Assembly (NCBI RefSeq): GCF_901000735.1
Contig: NC_081547.1
Location: 14,235,739 to 14,299,738, forward strand
Length of the DNA stretch: 64,000 bases
DNA from: Corylus avellana
Lineage: Eukaryota; Streptophyta; Magnoliopsida; Fagales; Betulaceae
Direction: 5' to 3'
Part shown: piece by piece, positions 49,370 to 61,439 of the stretch
How the letters are laid out: the number at the start of each line of letters is the position of its first letter
Position numbering within the stretch: the stretch's first letter is position 1
Position numbers and translations under genes: made by a program
Notes under the pieces: model-generated
What the model saw: only the letters and a program-made list of their open reading frames with translations
What the model was told of the DNA's origin: nothing
Database searches by the model: none

Positions 49370-49957
49370 GAAACTCTTTCACTATCATTTCATTTAATTC
49401 AATGTGAAATTTACAAAAGAAAAATAATCAATTTGAATAAATAATATATAAATTAGTAGAAAATTTAAGGGATAAAAATGGAAGAACATAACCACATTAA
49501 ATAAAGATAAAAAAAAAAAATTAATATAATTGAAAGAATTGTCTTTTTCTACTGTATACGTTCCAATGAAACCTTGAAATACAATGTCATCCATTAATTA
49601 TGCATGTAAACAGATAAACAAATTACTCAATAAACAACAACACAAACTAAAAAGTTATCAACAAAAAATAACGATAAGATGCTCTCTCTCACTATTATTT
49701 CCTGAATTCAAAGTAAAATTTACAAAAGAAAAGTAATCATTTGAATATAAAATAATATATAAATTAGAAGAAAAAAAAATAAGGGACGAAAACAAAAATA
49801 GAAGAACATAAGCACTAGAAATAAAGATAAAAAATGGAAAAAAATAAAATAAAAAGGAAAATACTAATATAATTGAAAAGAACTATTCTAGCAAAAAATA
49901 AAAAATAAATAAAGAAAAGAATTGTACTATAATTTTTCATTGAGAAACAACAATTGT

Positions 49958-49992
<35 letters not shown>

Positions 49993-50580
49993 TTTCTCCT
50001 TAATTGAGTGTGAAATGGACAAAGAAACATTGAGATATAAATAGAAATATAAGGGACAAAAACAATAATGGAAGAACATAAGCACCAAAAATAAAGATAA
50101 AAAAATAAATAAATAAATAAAACCGAATAAAATGAAAATACTAATATAATTGAAAATAACTGTTCTAGTGAAAAAAAAAAAATGGGAAAAGAAAAGAAAA
50201 GAAAGGAAAAGATTGAAAAGAACTGGAATATAATTTTTCATTGAGAAACAACGATTGGAAAATAAATAAAGAAAATAAGGAAAATAATTGTATTATTATT
50301 TTTTATTGAGAAACAACGATTGGAAACTCTCTCTACCTCTCTCTCGTCTTTTTCCAGAATTTAGTGTGAAATTTACAAATGAACATTGAGATATAAATAG
50401 AAAGTAAGAGAAAAGAAAAGAAAAATAAACAGAGATAATGAGAGAATTTTGGGAACCTTTTGTTTTCTTCATTAAGACAATTAATTATATTATAAATAAA
50501 ACTCGTACATTTTAATTGTCTCACATTGAGATATAAATAGAAAGCAAAAGAAGATAAAGCGAAAATTAAATAAAGAGAGA
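49370..50580. repeat. Degenerate ~0.3-kb tandem repeats inside the Helitron-like segment
   Basis: Four units start with a CTCTCTC(A/G)T..TTT block near 49373, 49683, 49975 and 50330. Each continues with GTGAAATTTACAAA, an ATATAAATTAG or ATATAAATAG block, and GGAAGAACATAA. Unit length is 0.3-0.35 kb. AT-rich and noncoding. Confidence 0.6.
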
Positions 50581-51321
50581 GAAATAGGAAATTTGGAAAA
50601 CTTTTGTTTTATTCGTTAAGACAATTCAATGCATTGCAAATGAAACCCCTATGTTTTAATTGTCTCACTAAAAGGCTAACATCTAAACATCTACCTCACT
50701 CTTAAAAATGCCACGTGTCGCAATTCTAGGCACTCTCTAATAGTACCGGTTCACTCACAAAAAAAGACCGGTCTAAACCGGTCTCACATCTTTAAGGAGA
50801 GAGAGACGTAAAAAACTAGTTTAAAATTTAAATTTATGTGAGAGAGAGAGTTAACAAAATTAATTCAAAAAAAAAAACAAAAAAACCGATTATGATAAAA
50901 AATTATGGGAGAGAGAGATGTGAGTTTAAGTGGAGAGAGAGAGGGAGAGTGGGAGAGATGGAGAGAGGAGTGCATTAGTTTAGAGAGAAAAAAAAAAGGT
51001 TCAAACATAAAATTATAGGAGAGAGGGAGAGAGGGGGTGAGAGAGAGACGTGCATTGGTTTATGAAAAAAAAAAAAAAAAGGGTTCAAACATAAATTATG
51101 GGAGAGAGAGAGAGAGAGGTTTAAGACATTTAAGTGGAGATAGAGGGAGAGAGAGAGAGAGAGACGTACGTTGGATCTAGTGGTTTTATTTATTTTTTAT
51201 TCACGATGGTTGATGGGAGAGAGTTGAGACAAAAAAAAAAAAATGGGGTTCAGACATAAAAAATCATGGGTTCAGAACACGTGTCGCAATTCTATGCAAT
51301 CTATGAGCCAAAACTCGGCTT

Positions 51322-51362
<41 letters not shown>

Positions 51363-51374
51363 ATTTTGAAAAAC

Positions 51375-52999
51375 ATGATAACAACATCAGTGTAGTCTTT
51401 AAGGTTCGGCACCCTCTTACAATGCCAGTAATGCTAGAGATTTTAATTAAATATTATACTAATGTTGTAGTAATGCCCGTATGAAAATATGAAAAAAAAA
51501 TGTTGTATAGTCGTTATGATGCCAAAATAGTATTAAGATGTTTAGATATGTTATTATGATGCCCAATTGATTCCAAGATATTGTAAACATGCCGTTATGT
51601 TGCCCAAATTTTTAGGAAAAGGGAAAAGCATGAAAATAATGTTTCTCAATGTATTTTAAGGATCTTAGGATTTAAAATGAGGCTTAGGAATAAAATAAAA
51701 TAAATACATGCTAATGTGAAAAATACAATATTAATGCAAAAAGTGTACGTACGAAGGAGAATACATTTAAGGAATATAAGCTCAAATCGGCAAGTTCAAA
51801 CTTACTAACCTTACATTATTTTATAAAAGCATGTCTTGTATGTTTTGTTGAGCCCTATTATTTTAATTACACGTACAAATATATTTTGAAATGTTTTACA
51901 TATGTGTTAAATGAAAATGTGTTTCCAAATGAAATGGTTTATGAAAAGAGGTTGAAAGAGGTTGAATTTTGGAAAGAAATGTGATTTGCAAAAAAAATTA
52001 TAATATCTTGAAAAAATATGATGTCATATATGAATGCATGTAAAGCCTAGCGGTTAGGTGGGGATCATGCGCCTGACATCCCAATGTTAGGAAGGGGGAA
52101 ACAAAGTTGCCTAATAGCCTCGCGGTTAAGCGGGGTTACACGCTGAACACTTCAAAGCTATGAGAGGGATAAATTATTAGCAACCTTGCGGTTAAGTGGG
52201 ATAACACTTAGCAAACTCTAGGGGATAGGTGGAAGTTAAATTCACTTATGATATTATGTATGGTATGATATGTATGTTATGAAATGTTATGTTATGGTAT
52301 GTTATGTTACACAAAGCTATGTACATAAATTATGATGATTTTTAACTAATGTTTTACTAATTATGTTATGAACTGTTTTACCGCTTCATATTATAAAATG
52401 TGAAGTTAATTATATAATAAGAAAATGCAAGGAAATATTATTTCGATTTAGTACTATGTATCAAATTGTCTATCACTTGGTTTACCATTTAGCCGTGGTT
52501 TATTAAAACTCATTTGTGAAAACCCCACATACATGACTGTTTGGTAAACACTGGTAGTGAGATATATTTTCAAATAAAGGAGGGCTCTGATTAAAAATGG
52601 TCAATTCGCTTGAACTTACTGAGCCGTAGACTCACACTTCTACCTGTAAAGCCATAATGATTTTACAGATGTCACTATAAAGACTGTTGTTGAGGATCCC
52701 TACGTCTAATTAGACTTTTACCCTAGAGGCTTCTACTTTTGAAGAGCTATCTAGTATGGTTAGTTTAGCTGTATTTATGACGCATGTGACTCATTGTATT
52801 ATGGATAAAGTTTGTGATGTTATGATGATGTGTAATAGAAGCTCTCGTATATATTTATTAGTGAGTATTGGCTATAAAAAGAAAAGAAAAATTTATTACT
52901 GATTTTTCGTTGTGTTATTTAGTAAGGAAAAAGTATTAATGTCACGTGAGAATTCAGATAGTTACACTTACAGCTTGCCTGGTAAAGCCAGGGCACTAC
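51375..52999 (-). mobile_element. Possible solo LTR within the Helitron-like segment
   Basis: On the minus strand it starts TGTAGTGCCCTGGCTTTACC at 52999, like plant LTRs that open TGTARTGCCC. Near its middle (52040-52230) are three degenerate units with GCGGTTAGGTGGGG-like blocks. The left end is uncertain and I found no target duplication. Confidence 0.35.
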
Positions 53000-53230
53000 A
53001 AGGAGAGAGAGAGAGATGTGACAAACCATAATTATCCTACATTAAATTCCGTCACTTCAGGAAAATTTGTGAAATAAGATCTCATAATAATGAAAAATCG
53101 GTTAAGTATATCAAACACATTAAAAAACGGTTCACTCAAAAAAAAAAAAAAAAAAAGGGTTCAAGACACATATCGCATTTCTAGGCCCTCTCCAAGCAAG
53201 AACTCAACTTTTATATATATATATATATGA

Positions 53231-54172
53231 TGTGAGAGCCCTAAGTTGCATTGTATATGACTTTGGAGTGAGTTATGGGGCTATCACACATAAGATCTTA
53301 ATCATACGTACATACGTATTTGCAACTTATAAATCATTGTTCGTGGTCATAAATGGAACTGGGTATTCCATCTAGACCATAACATGTCAACCTTAACAAT
53401 TTATCTTGATCATGTAAATCAAGTGAGTTTCAGGTTGATATGGTGTAAGAATAAGGAGATGCGATGCACCGAACGGGCCATGTGAGTCATCATTCTTTTA
53501 AATAGTGTTTTAACGAATTATATATGTGTACGATGATTTATAACAATTACTCTAAATCTTAAGAAAATCCTGAACTCAGATGTAAAGTGTAGGTCACTTT
53601 GATGTATCAAGGATTGAGACCTTCCTATGGCTAACATCTTGGTGCATTGGGTGATCACATGTAGCATTGTGGGAACACCCTCTTAATAAAGGAATCAGAG
53701 TCCTTTGTTTAGAATATAGTGATAAGGAATATTCTCCTCGATGTAGATTTTAGTGGGAATTATTATTCTAAAGCTTGGGCCTAAGTGTTTTAGTGGGATT
53801 TACTAAAACTTTATGTACATAGTGAAATCGAGTCTCACAACTCACAAGAGTGCAAATGGTAATCATGTAATTAAATTGGGTACTCAAGGGTAAGAAGTAT
53901 TGAATAAAGTGAGAATATATTGACTTTGATTCGACTATGGAATATTCCATGGAGGAGTAATATAAAGTGACAATATATTAGCTCATTAATTTCACGAGTT
54001 TGGCTGGCTTGGAATGGGTTTTACTTTTGATTCTTTCAAAAAGTTTTCCACTTTGTAATCAAGTTCTTGTGTTATGGTTGTAATGATTTATTTTTTGCTG
54101 TGCAAATTTTAATCTATATTACATTATTGACCGAGTCTGTTGTATTTGGGAGTAGAACACCATCCTTATGTT
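53231..54172 (+). mobile_element. Diverged copia LTR relic
   Basis: The right part (about 53990-54172) has the Sirevirus-family LTR end: a GTTTTCCACTTTGTAATCAA block and GTAGAACACCATCC, equivalent to 45850-45975. The left part is unassigned. No gene. Confidence 0.45.
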
Positions 54173-55304
54173 TTATTATTTACTATTGAAGTATATTAAT
54201 TGTATTACAACGGTCACTATTTATAGAGAAGATAATGTGTGATAAACAACAAAATTAGACTAAATGAGGAAGAGAATACTCTTGCAAGAAATATAATAGG
54301 GCCTAATATAAAGAATATTCTAAATATTCTAACACTCTCCTTTAAACTCAAGGTGGAAGCGTGAGTTTGGAAAAGAAAGGGAACTTTTTATTTTATTGAA
54401 ACTGGATTTGTTACAGACAACACTAAAATCTTAGCGTGAGCTAGGCTTTCATAACCGTTTATGAAGCTGATGGCAATCCTGTGCGTCAGGAGCGCAAAGA
54501 TGCATGTGAGCTCTGATGGTAAAAGATACATTGCAACGCAGAAAAAAAAAAAAAAAAAAAAATCTAATTTTGAGTTTAGGAGGAAGGCTACTAGCGTAGT
54601 GGTCAGTGGCCTGCCGGCAATGCCCGTAATGGAATATAGTGGTAGGTTGTCGGAGTCGGCTGCTATTGAGCGACGACAATGGGCAATTGACAGCGGAAGT
54701 TGAAGGATGACAATGGCCAATGGATGGTGGTGGCCAGAGCGTTGCGATGCCTGGTCGGTCATTGGTGCTGGTCTGGTGGACGCCTAGAAAGACCATTTAA
54801 TGGGCCAAATCTGGGTTGTCTGTATGGACCACGAAGGCCTTAGACTTGATGGATGATGTTGAATTGAACATAGTGGGCTGAGTTATTGACTGGATTGGTT
54901 TGACCTAAAACTCAATGGATGAGGTCAAAATCAGTAGACTGGGTTGGAAATGGGTCGAATCGGCCTAAATCCAGTGGACTTGGTTGTTAATTTGACTGGC
55001 TTGGCTTGAAACCCGCCGGCTTAATAATTTGACGTTTATTGAAGGCCATATATAAAAGTGATTCTAATACCATGCAGAAATATATAATAGAATATATTAA
55101 GTGAAAGAGAGAGCAGAATTAGAGAGAAAGAGAGGGTTACATCTTTACTATTACTATTGAAGTATGTTAAATGTATTACAATGGTCTCGATTTATATAGA
55201 AGTAAGTGTGTTATGAACAAAAAACCGTAAACTAAATAAGAGAATAGAACTACAAGAAATTATAATAAAGGCCTAATATAGCGAATATCCTAGATATTCT
55301 AACA
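54173..55304 (-). mobile_element. Short noncoding LTR element (TRIM/LARD-like)
   Basis: LTRs at 54173-54334 (truncated) and 55073-55304 (232 bp) share the end CTATTCTAACA-type block; on the minus strand both start TGTTAGAATAT. The primer site TGGTATTAGAATC is adjacent at 55072-55060 and a purine tract AAAGGAGAG lies next to 54335. The interior has GGTTGG/AACTGG-type short repeats (54830-55010) and no conserved protein. Same architecture as 4762-6457. Confidence 0.65.
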
Positions 55305-56138
55305 ATGGCCGAAATGCGTATCTTCTCCTAATTATTTTTATTATGAATGACCAGCAGAGTATTTGGTTGGGTGTTCTTTTTACAGCAATGACAAACAAGT
55401 TCGTTAAAGACTGCGACTAGAAAACGGCAAAAGTAGTACTTTGATGGTGGTGTCTTCCAAGTTTTTTGGGGGATATTGATACTGATTAAATAAAGTCACG
55501 AGGATCACCAGAGATGGTTGATTTTGCCCACTAAAAAAAAAATTCAAAAAAAAAAAAAAAAAAAAATTACTCTCTAAGATGCATACTTTTTTATTTTATT
55601 TTCAATGACTAAGAACATTGCAATTTAACTCTTCTTCTTCTTTTATTTTTTTTATTATTATTTATTTTTTTAAAAAATATTTTTTTATCGCAATTTACTC
55701 TTTACTGGCGCTGTAATATTCTTAACGAGTATAAACCATATTGATCAATATTTGAAGTTACCATACTTGGTGAAAAGGCAATGAAAAGGATAAATGCCAA
55801 AGAGTCTAAAGGATACAAGGCATGCCCTTGAAAGCTTGGTACTAGACCTTTTGTGTTCCCTTCCAGCAAGCAGCATATGGTAGTTAAAGAAAATTGGTGG
55901 TTTAAGCAACATTGGTATCAGGCCCTGCTATCAAAATACTCCTGGATCTTGTTCACATAGAAGGATTAGGGTGCATAGGCAACATAGAAACTCAAACGGT
56001 TGTGCCTTGAAGAAAACCTGAAGAAAGTAACATAATATTCATTAGATATCAAACAAGAAACAGTTTGACCAATAATAGCCACAAACACACAGGATTTAGA
56101 AAAATACCCATTGAAAGCAATAGTAAGAATGACATCGT
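55305..56138. other. Downstream flank of the minus-strand OSC
   Basis: Includes A-rich tracts near 55535-55566 and T-rich tracts at 55630-55690. The part next to 56138 is probably 3' untranslated sequence of the cycloartenol synthase-type gene. The minus-strand ORF at 55966-56226 overlaps exon 18 in another frame and is a shadow. Confidence 0.5.
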
Positions 56139-56270
56139 TCAGACAGCCTTCAATACTTGACAACGATATTCTCCTAGGGCCCAGATAGGAAAAATGTTTC
56201 GGTATGCAGAATAGCTGATCATACAATTCTTGTTGAAAACTCCCATAATCTCCTGTATGACAAAATGTAC

Positions 56271-56310
<40 letters not shown>

Positions 56311-57639
56311 ATAGGTAGAAAACTTTCTTAGCCATATTCCAGTGAAACATGGTTTCTAAACGATTATATGCTCTGTGGTCTAAATACGTGAGGCAAACAA
56401 GACAAGTGACTACAATTAAGCTATGTTATGAAGTCTACTGATACCCAGATATCTAAAACAATTATGTCTCCATTTCAGCCGTCCAACAATCCTCAGTAAC
56501 AATATGCTAACAATATTTTCTATTTTTCACATGTGTTTCTCTTGGTGCATTGTGCTTCTTCATCCAATTTACCTAATCGGAAGTGCACTTTTAGAGCCAT
56601 ATAAATGGACTGTTGGCCTGTTACTGTCTTTTCTCAGATAATGCACATTAATAAATATATGGAACTCTTTGATGGAAATAAAAAAAAGTGAAAAACAGAA
56701 AAAAGAATGTGTAGGTTTACCTCTTGAGGAAAATCGCCATTCTCCATTTGAGAATTTATTAGTATTCTTGCTGCACGGTGCAACGGGGTTGGATCTCTCT
56801 CAGCCTTTCAAAAAGAGGGGAAAAGATCAAATACAAATATTCAGGCTTGAAACAAGATACAGAAGTAGATAGAGTTTTACAGAAAAGCACCAAAGTTAAG
56901 CACAGTGGATTAGCAACTCATTTCATGCCACCATACTTGTCATACACCCCAAACACTTCTTTAACCAGTAGCTCTTTTGATTGGCAAACCCAGCTCAACT
57001 ATATTTTATCCACTTCTGAGATGCAAGAACTATCCAAACTTATTCCGTCATTTATATTTGAGAAGAAAAAGGAATGAGGCTCCCTTCTACATGCAACAGA
57101 TCTCCGATGGAAAACAAACAAAGAACAAAAGAAAATAAAGCTGGCTTGATTTGTTGTTTCGCCATTTTTTATTTAAGAAAACTGGCAATGCAGTCAAGCA
57201 GAATCTATGGTTGCTTTAGATTTTAAACTGAGAAGCATGGTGATGGATGATTTTTTTTTTTTTATGCAAGACAATTTGGTAAAATAACAGAAATGCTTAC
57301 ATCAAAATCAAAGAATTCACATGGAGTGAATGAATATTTGAAACATTTCCAAATTTCCCATGGCATTAGTTCAATTGGGAGTCAAGCATTCTTCGATATA
57401 TATATATATATAGACACACACACATTTATATAAGAGATTCACAATACAAGTTTGAACAGAGTAGCCACCAAATGCTAAATCCATTGTAATGATTTGATTT
57501 GCACCACATTGAAAAACAGGAAGGTGGGGGGGAGAAGATGATTGATCTCCAGATGTACCTGTCCGGCATCAATGAGGGCCAACATAGCCCATCCAGTATT
57601 GACTATATGTGGCCTATTGTCTTTGAGATTGGTATAGAC
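56139..57639 (-). CDS. Cycloartenol synthase-type oxidosqualene cyclase, last three exons
   Basis: Cyclises 2,3-oxidosqualene to cycloartenol, the first step towards plant sterols, if it is what it looks like. Minus-strand exons: 57639-57559 (27 codons, [24 protein letters not shown]), 56804-56721 (28 codons, [25 protein letters not shown]) and 56252-56139 (37 codons plus [31 protein letters not shown]). Exon sizes of the first two equal those of exons 16 and 17 in OSC copies 1 and 2; acceptors and donors are [18 protein letters not shown] and GEYRCQV separate it from the triterpene-type copies ([16 protein letters not shown]). Exon 15 and everything upstream are not found to the right up to 64000, so either intron 15 exceeds 6.3 kb or the gene is truncated. 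The residues that distinguish cycloartenol synthase lie in the unseen part. Confidence 0.85.
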
Positions 57640-58686
57640 CTGTTGAAGAAGAGATTAAGATGGTCTGCATATAGGAGTTACAGCAGTGTATAAGTACTAA
57701 ATATAGTGCCAGTCTTTCACTGTTTTGTTAGCTGAGTGATTGTTCGGAAGTCACTCAATTTGATTCTAGAAAACAATAATTCTATCAATTTGGTCAACCA
57801 TCTCTGTTCATTGTTTAATCAACATTATAAAACCAGACTTTTGGGATAAAATTTTAAGAATTCACTTTCTTTTGCCTTGTGTTTCGAATAATCAAGAAGC
57901 ATACAAGAAAGCAAGAGAGTTTTGAATAGGCTTTCTATATTTCAAAGAAATTGAAAAACCGAAATGCATCATTGTTTTATTTGTTTCCAGTGCTTCTTAG
58001 AGAAGTTAAGAGGGCGATCTGATAAGCACACAGTCATTTCATGCTCGGTATCCTTCATTGAAAATGAGTTCCACTTATTCGATTAATAAACTATAATTTG
58101 AAACAGCCACTTCCTCTACACTCTTTGCATATTGGTGACTTGGCATCAATAAGCTCAACCTGGGAACTCCAACTTTATCTCTCAAACTCCATTATGCCTT
58201 TAAACAAAAGATTGTGACTGCATACTGTTAAATAAATGTGAGACTAATAGAGTTCGATGCAATCAATCCCTTAGATTTCCTATAAATTGCTGTGTCAGCA
58301 ATACAAAGAGGGTTGGAACAAAGCATCTGATTGGCTCTCTTTAGGGGAATAAGCAAATAAACATCAAATAAGCTTTCAAAGGACAGCAGAATAATGGTAA
58401 GAACTGGTCAACTTTTATAATGCCGACTCAAATTAACCTGGATGTCCCAGTTAAAGTTAAGTAGCTTATCTAATTGATATATCAGTTCTGAATCACCACT
58501 TCAATCAATACTTCTATGAAACATTATAAAAGAATTTTTCTCTATTTATATGAATTGTACTCGCAAAATCCATACAAGATTGAGCCTGTGACCTAACCCT
58601 CCAATCCTTAATTACGGGGGAGTTGTGATTTGATCCACACACATCAAAGGGTTTTGTAGTTAACCAAAAAATTGGGCTTTGGGTAC
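57640..58686 (-). other. Intron 15 or flank of the minus-strand OSC
   Basis: About 1 kb of AT-rich, low-repeat DNA upstream of the first visible exon; the acceptor TTCAACAG is just right of 57639. I translated it against expected exon 15 motifs and found none. No other feature seen. Confidence 0.5.
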
Positions 58687-59246
58687 TACTAGCAGGCTTC
58701 CCCTATACCTGTCTGCCTTTGATTCACAATCCCACCCATGATCTCCTCCCAGACCTCATCCACCATCTTGTCACCAAGCTCCTTTGGCTGGGAGAAGCTT
58801 CCCTTGTGTGCGATCGACAACATTTTGTCAAAGGAAATGAGGCCCTGAGAGTGAGCTGTTTTGGTTCTGGTCAAAAGAGTAGAAGTTCTTCAAGCATGGA
58901 CAATGTGAGGGTCTTGGAGGAGAAGGAGAAGGGGGTTTGTTGTTATTGTTGTTGCTGTGGGTGTTGGAGATTGGCAAGGATGGTTGAGAGAAGAAAAAAA
59001 AATACAGGACTTGCGTGGCAGATCCAGGTTTGTTGGTACAATCTTTGATATTGTTTTTGGCAGCCATTTCTGTCACTATGATTGTGAGATTGAGAGGTCT
59101 AAAAGGGAATAGAGGCCTTGGGTATGAAAACCCTAAAAACTAAAAAAGGAAAATCCTTATATGCAAAATATATAATAAATCATGGTCAGTCCAGTCATGT
59201 ATTCCAAGTTTACCAACCCCCTATACCCAACTACTGACTAGCAGGC
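58687..59246 (-). pseudogene. Group-A bZIP-like gene fragment
   Basis: The minus-strand frame at 58874-58689 reads GSFSQPKELGDKMVDEVWEE and IMGG, then RQTGIGE. This order (GS-L-P-L, then VDEVW, then RQ-x-GE) resembles the conserved N-terminal motifs of ABI5/AREB-type bZIP factors. A possible start lies at about 59065, but the frame is broken by a stop near 58895. No basic region or zipper is present, so it is at most a captured or broken first exon. The segment is bounded by the 12-bp repeat ACTAGCAGGCTT (58688 and 59238 areas) and by GCTTTGGGTAC (58676-58686, 59247-59257). The motif match is from memory and moderate. Confidence 0.4.
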
Positions 59247-59261
59247 TTTGGGTACAAAATA

Positions 59262-60236
59262 TATAATAAATCCGAACTTGTTGCTATCGGAGTGATGGAA
59301 AATGTCGACGATTTGGCTAATAATCTTGGGTGTCAAGTTGCCACTTTGCTTGCGAAGTATTTGGGTTTGCCACTGGGTGCATTGGATAAGGACACGTTTA
59401 TGGAATGGAGTTATTGAGCAAATGGAGCATCAGTTGGCTGGTTGGAAGAAACTGTATTTGTCAAAGGGGGGATGTTTAACTCTACTTAAAAGTACATTGT
59501 CTAATCTTCAGCTATTTTACTTATCTTTATTTCCTATTCCAGTGGGAGTGGCTAATAAACTCAAGAAACTCCAAAGGGATTTCCTCTGGGGTGGCATGGG
59601 GGACGAGGTAAAGCTCCAATTAGTAAATTGGAAGCAGATTTGCAGGCCGATACAAACGGCAGGGCTAGGTGTTCTGAAGTTGCTTCAATATAGTAAAGCT
59701 TTATTGGGGAAGTGGTTGAGGCGGTATGCTGTGGAGAGTGAGGCCTTATGGAAACTAGTAATCACAGGAAAATATGAGAATTTGAGGGGTGGGTGGGGTT
59801 CGAAGGAGGCTATGGGGACATATGGAGTGGCTGTGTGGAAACATATTAGAAGGGGGTGGGACATGTTTTCCAATTTTGTTCAGTTTGAGGTGGGGGTTGG
59901 AGCTAACGTAAGGTTTTGGCATTATCCTTGGTGTGATGATAGACCGTTGAAGCATGGCTTTCCGACCTTATTCGCTATGGCTAGACACAAAGATGCATGG
60001 GTGGCTAATAACTTTCAATGAAATGATGGGGTTATTGAGTGGAATGTCCTTTTTATGCAACCAGTCCAGGATTGGGAGACAGAGTTAGTTCTCGCATTCT
60101 TTGAGTGGTTGTATTCTATCAAGATACATCCTAGCGAGAGGGATCTGATACAATGGAGCCCAAGGCATATGATCATTCTTGCAGTTCCATTATATTCTTT
60201 GGTGGGATGGATATGGAGAAACAATGAGTGAAAGAA
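59262..60236 (+). pseudogene. LINE reverse-transcriptase C-terminal fragment
   Basis: Starts in one frame (SELVAIGVMENVDDLAN, then YLGLPLGA), shifts frame near 59395, then continues WKKLYLSKGGCLTLLKS, DFLWGG, GLGVLKLLQYSKALLGKW and FWHYPWC. These are the post-catalytic parts of plant L1-type RT. TGA at 60019 falls inside the zinc-finger linker and the frame continues as WNVLFMQPVQDWE to about 60230. Catalytic RT and RNase H are absent. Separate from the LINE at 15377-18405 and opposite in orientation. Confidence 0.82.
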
Positions 60237-61439
60237 GTGGTAATTATTGACCACATCTTGCATTAAAGTATGGGTTGCTAATTAGATTTCTCTCTAGTTC
60301 TAGAGGTCTCTACATCCTAACCAATGCAATGGGTGGACATTATCTGCTTAGAGTCGATTACAGTTAGATGAAATTAGAGTATATATTTCAGAATATCTGT
60401 TTTCTGCTCACTCTTGAATTATTTCCCATTACTTGGCATAATAGTACAGCGTAATTACTTCTAGACCTCAAGTTTTCAATCAAGGTTCTTCATTCCATCA
60501 GACAATCATTGGCGATCATCTTGCAGCCAACATTCATATTTGTCCAGGAACATTTTAATTCTACCTTTTTTTAAGAGATTTTTTTTGGATTTCATGAATC
60601 GTACCTACAATTTACTTATCAAGAGTGAATTATAGTTGCAAGTTTCTTTATTGGTGTTCTTCCTTCTGCTGCCTTCATCAACATCGGGCTTCTAGTCATA
60701 ATTTTGCTTTCCCGTTTAGAACAGTAGTCTATCTGAAATCTATCAGTGTTTTTATTTCTTTACAGATAATATGATAATACTCTCCATAGAAATTGATCAG
60801 ACTCAGTTCCATGCACTTTCCTTACAGTTGATTACTTGATTATTTTGGTTTCATGTCCTTGTGCATGCCTGAACAAGGAGTAGCTTGTGGATCAAAGTCC
60901 CAAGACAAAGATAAATGTAATTCAGATAGAGGAGTTCTAACTACACAGGAGTTAATTAATTGCTGGCATGGTTTCACGATTTGGAACCACCCATTATACA
61001 TTGTGTGAAAACGTGTTTGTTTGTTTGTTCGAGCGCACAGCCAGACAGCAGTACTGAAGCTGCTAATTTCAATTTTGCTTTTATTTTTCATTTGTATTAT
61101 TATTTTTTTTGTTTTTGTTTTCTCTTTGCTTTTATTTTGCCTTTTGTTTTATGTTTCTGTTTTTAAAGTCTGTTAGTTTTTATTATTTTTTATTTTTGTG
61201 GTTTTAATTTTTCTCTGTTTTTTTTAACAACTTTGAGCTACTATGCGGCAGTGCGATTGAGCGCACCACCATCTAGTAATACTGAAACTGCTGTACAGTT
61301 TGGCTGAAGATGTTAAACTTAGCGCTCATGGGACGCACCCCATAGTTTATCCTATTATTTTTCTATTTGTTTTTCAATTTATTTTTGTCTTTAGTCTTAT
61401 TTTTGTTTCCTTTTTATTTGTTTAGTGTTTTATTTTGCA
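60237..61439. other. Unassigned region upstream of the second LTR element
   Basis: 60237-60840 shows no gene or clear repeat and might be intron sequence of the minus-strand OSC. From about 61030 GAGCGCACAGCC and GAGCGCACCACC blocks with T-rich DNA suggest the start of the TGATAAGTGC-family interior. Confidence 0.4.

Larger units (their letters stand above)
48112..53230 (-). mobile_element. Helitron-like element (nonautonomous)
   Basis: On the minus strand the 3' end at 48112-48115 is CTAG. It is preceded by a short hairpin (48123-48140, CCCGTGC-TAC-GCGCCGGG on plus), with host A next to it. The 5' end at 53230 begins TC in a TCATATATATAT...AAAAGTTGAG context, with host T next to it. CTRR end, terminal hairpin, TC start and A/T target fit Helitrons. 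There is no Rep/helicase coding, so it is nonautonomous. Related 5'-end-like blocks (CACGTGTCGCAATTCTA) lie at about 50710 and 51275, suggesting nested or joined copies. A possible LTR lies inside at about 51375-52999. Confidence 0.55.

Noticed and set aside
54388..54796. Overlapping ORFs of 80-124 codons
   Set aside because: They lie inside a noncoding LTR element, overlap on both strands and have no recognisable domain.
55966..56226. 86-codon minus-strand ORF that looks protein-like
   Set aside because: It overlaps OSC exon 18 (56139-56252) in another frame; the correct frame gives the conserved cyclase C-terminus.
58676..59257. A clean transposon with defined target duplication around the bZIP-like fragment
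   Set aside because: Two competing direct repeats (GCTTTGGGTAC and ACTAGCAGGCTT) and an 18-bp internal repeat make the true boundary ambiguous; no terminal inverted repeats or poly-A found.
60237..60840. Possible further exons of the minus-strand OSC
   Set aside because: Checked on the minus strand for exon 14/15 motifs such as YVECTS and GESYLSC; none found.
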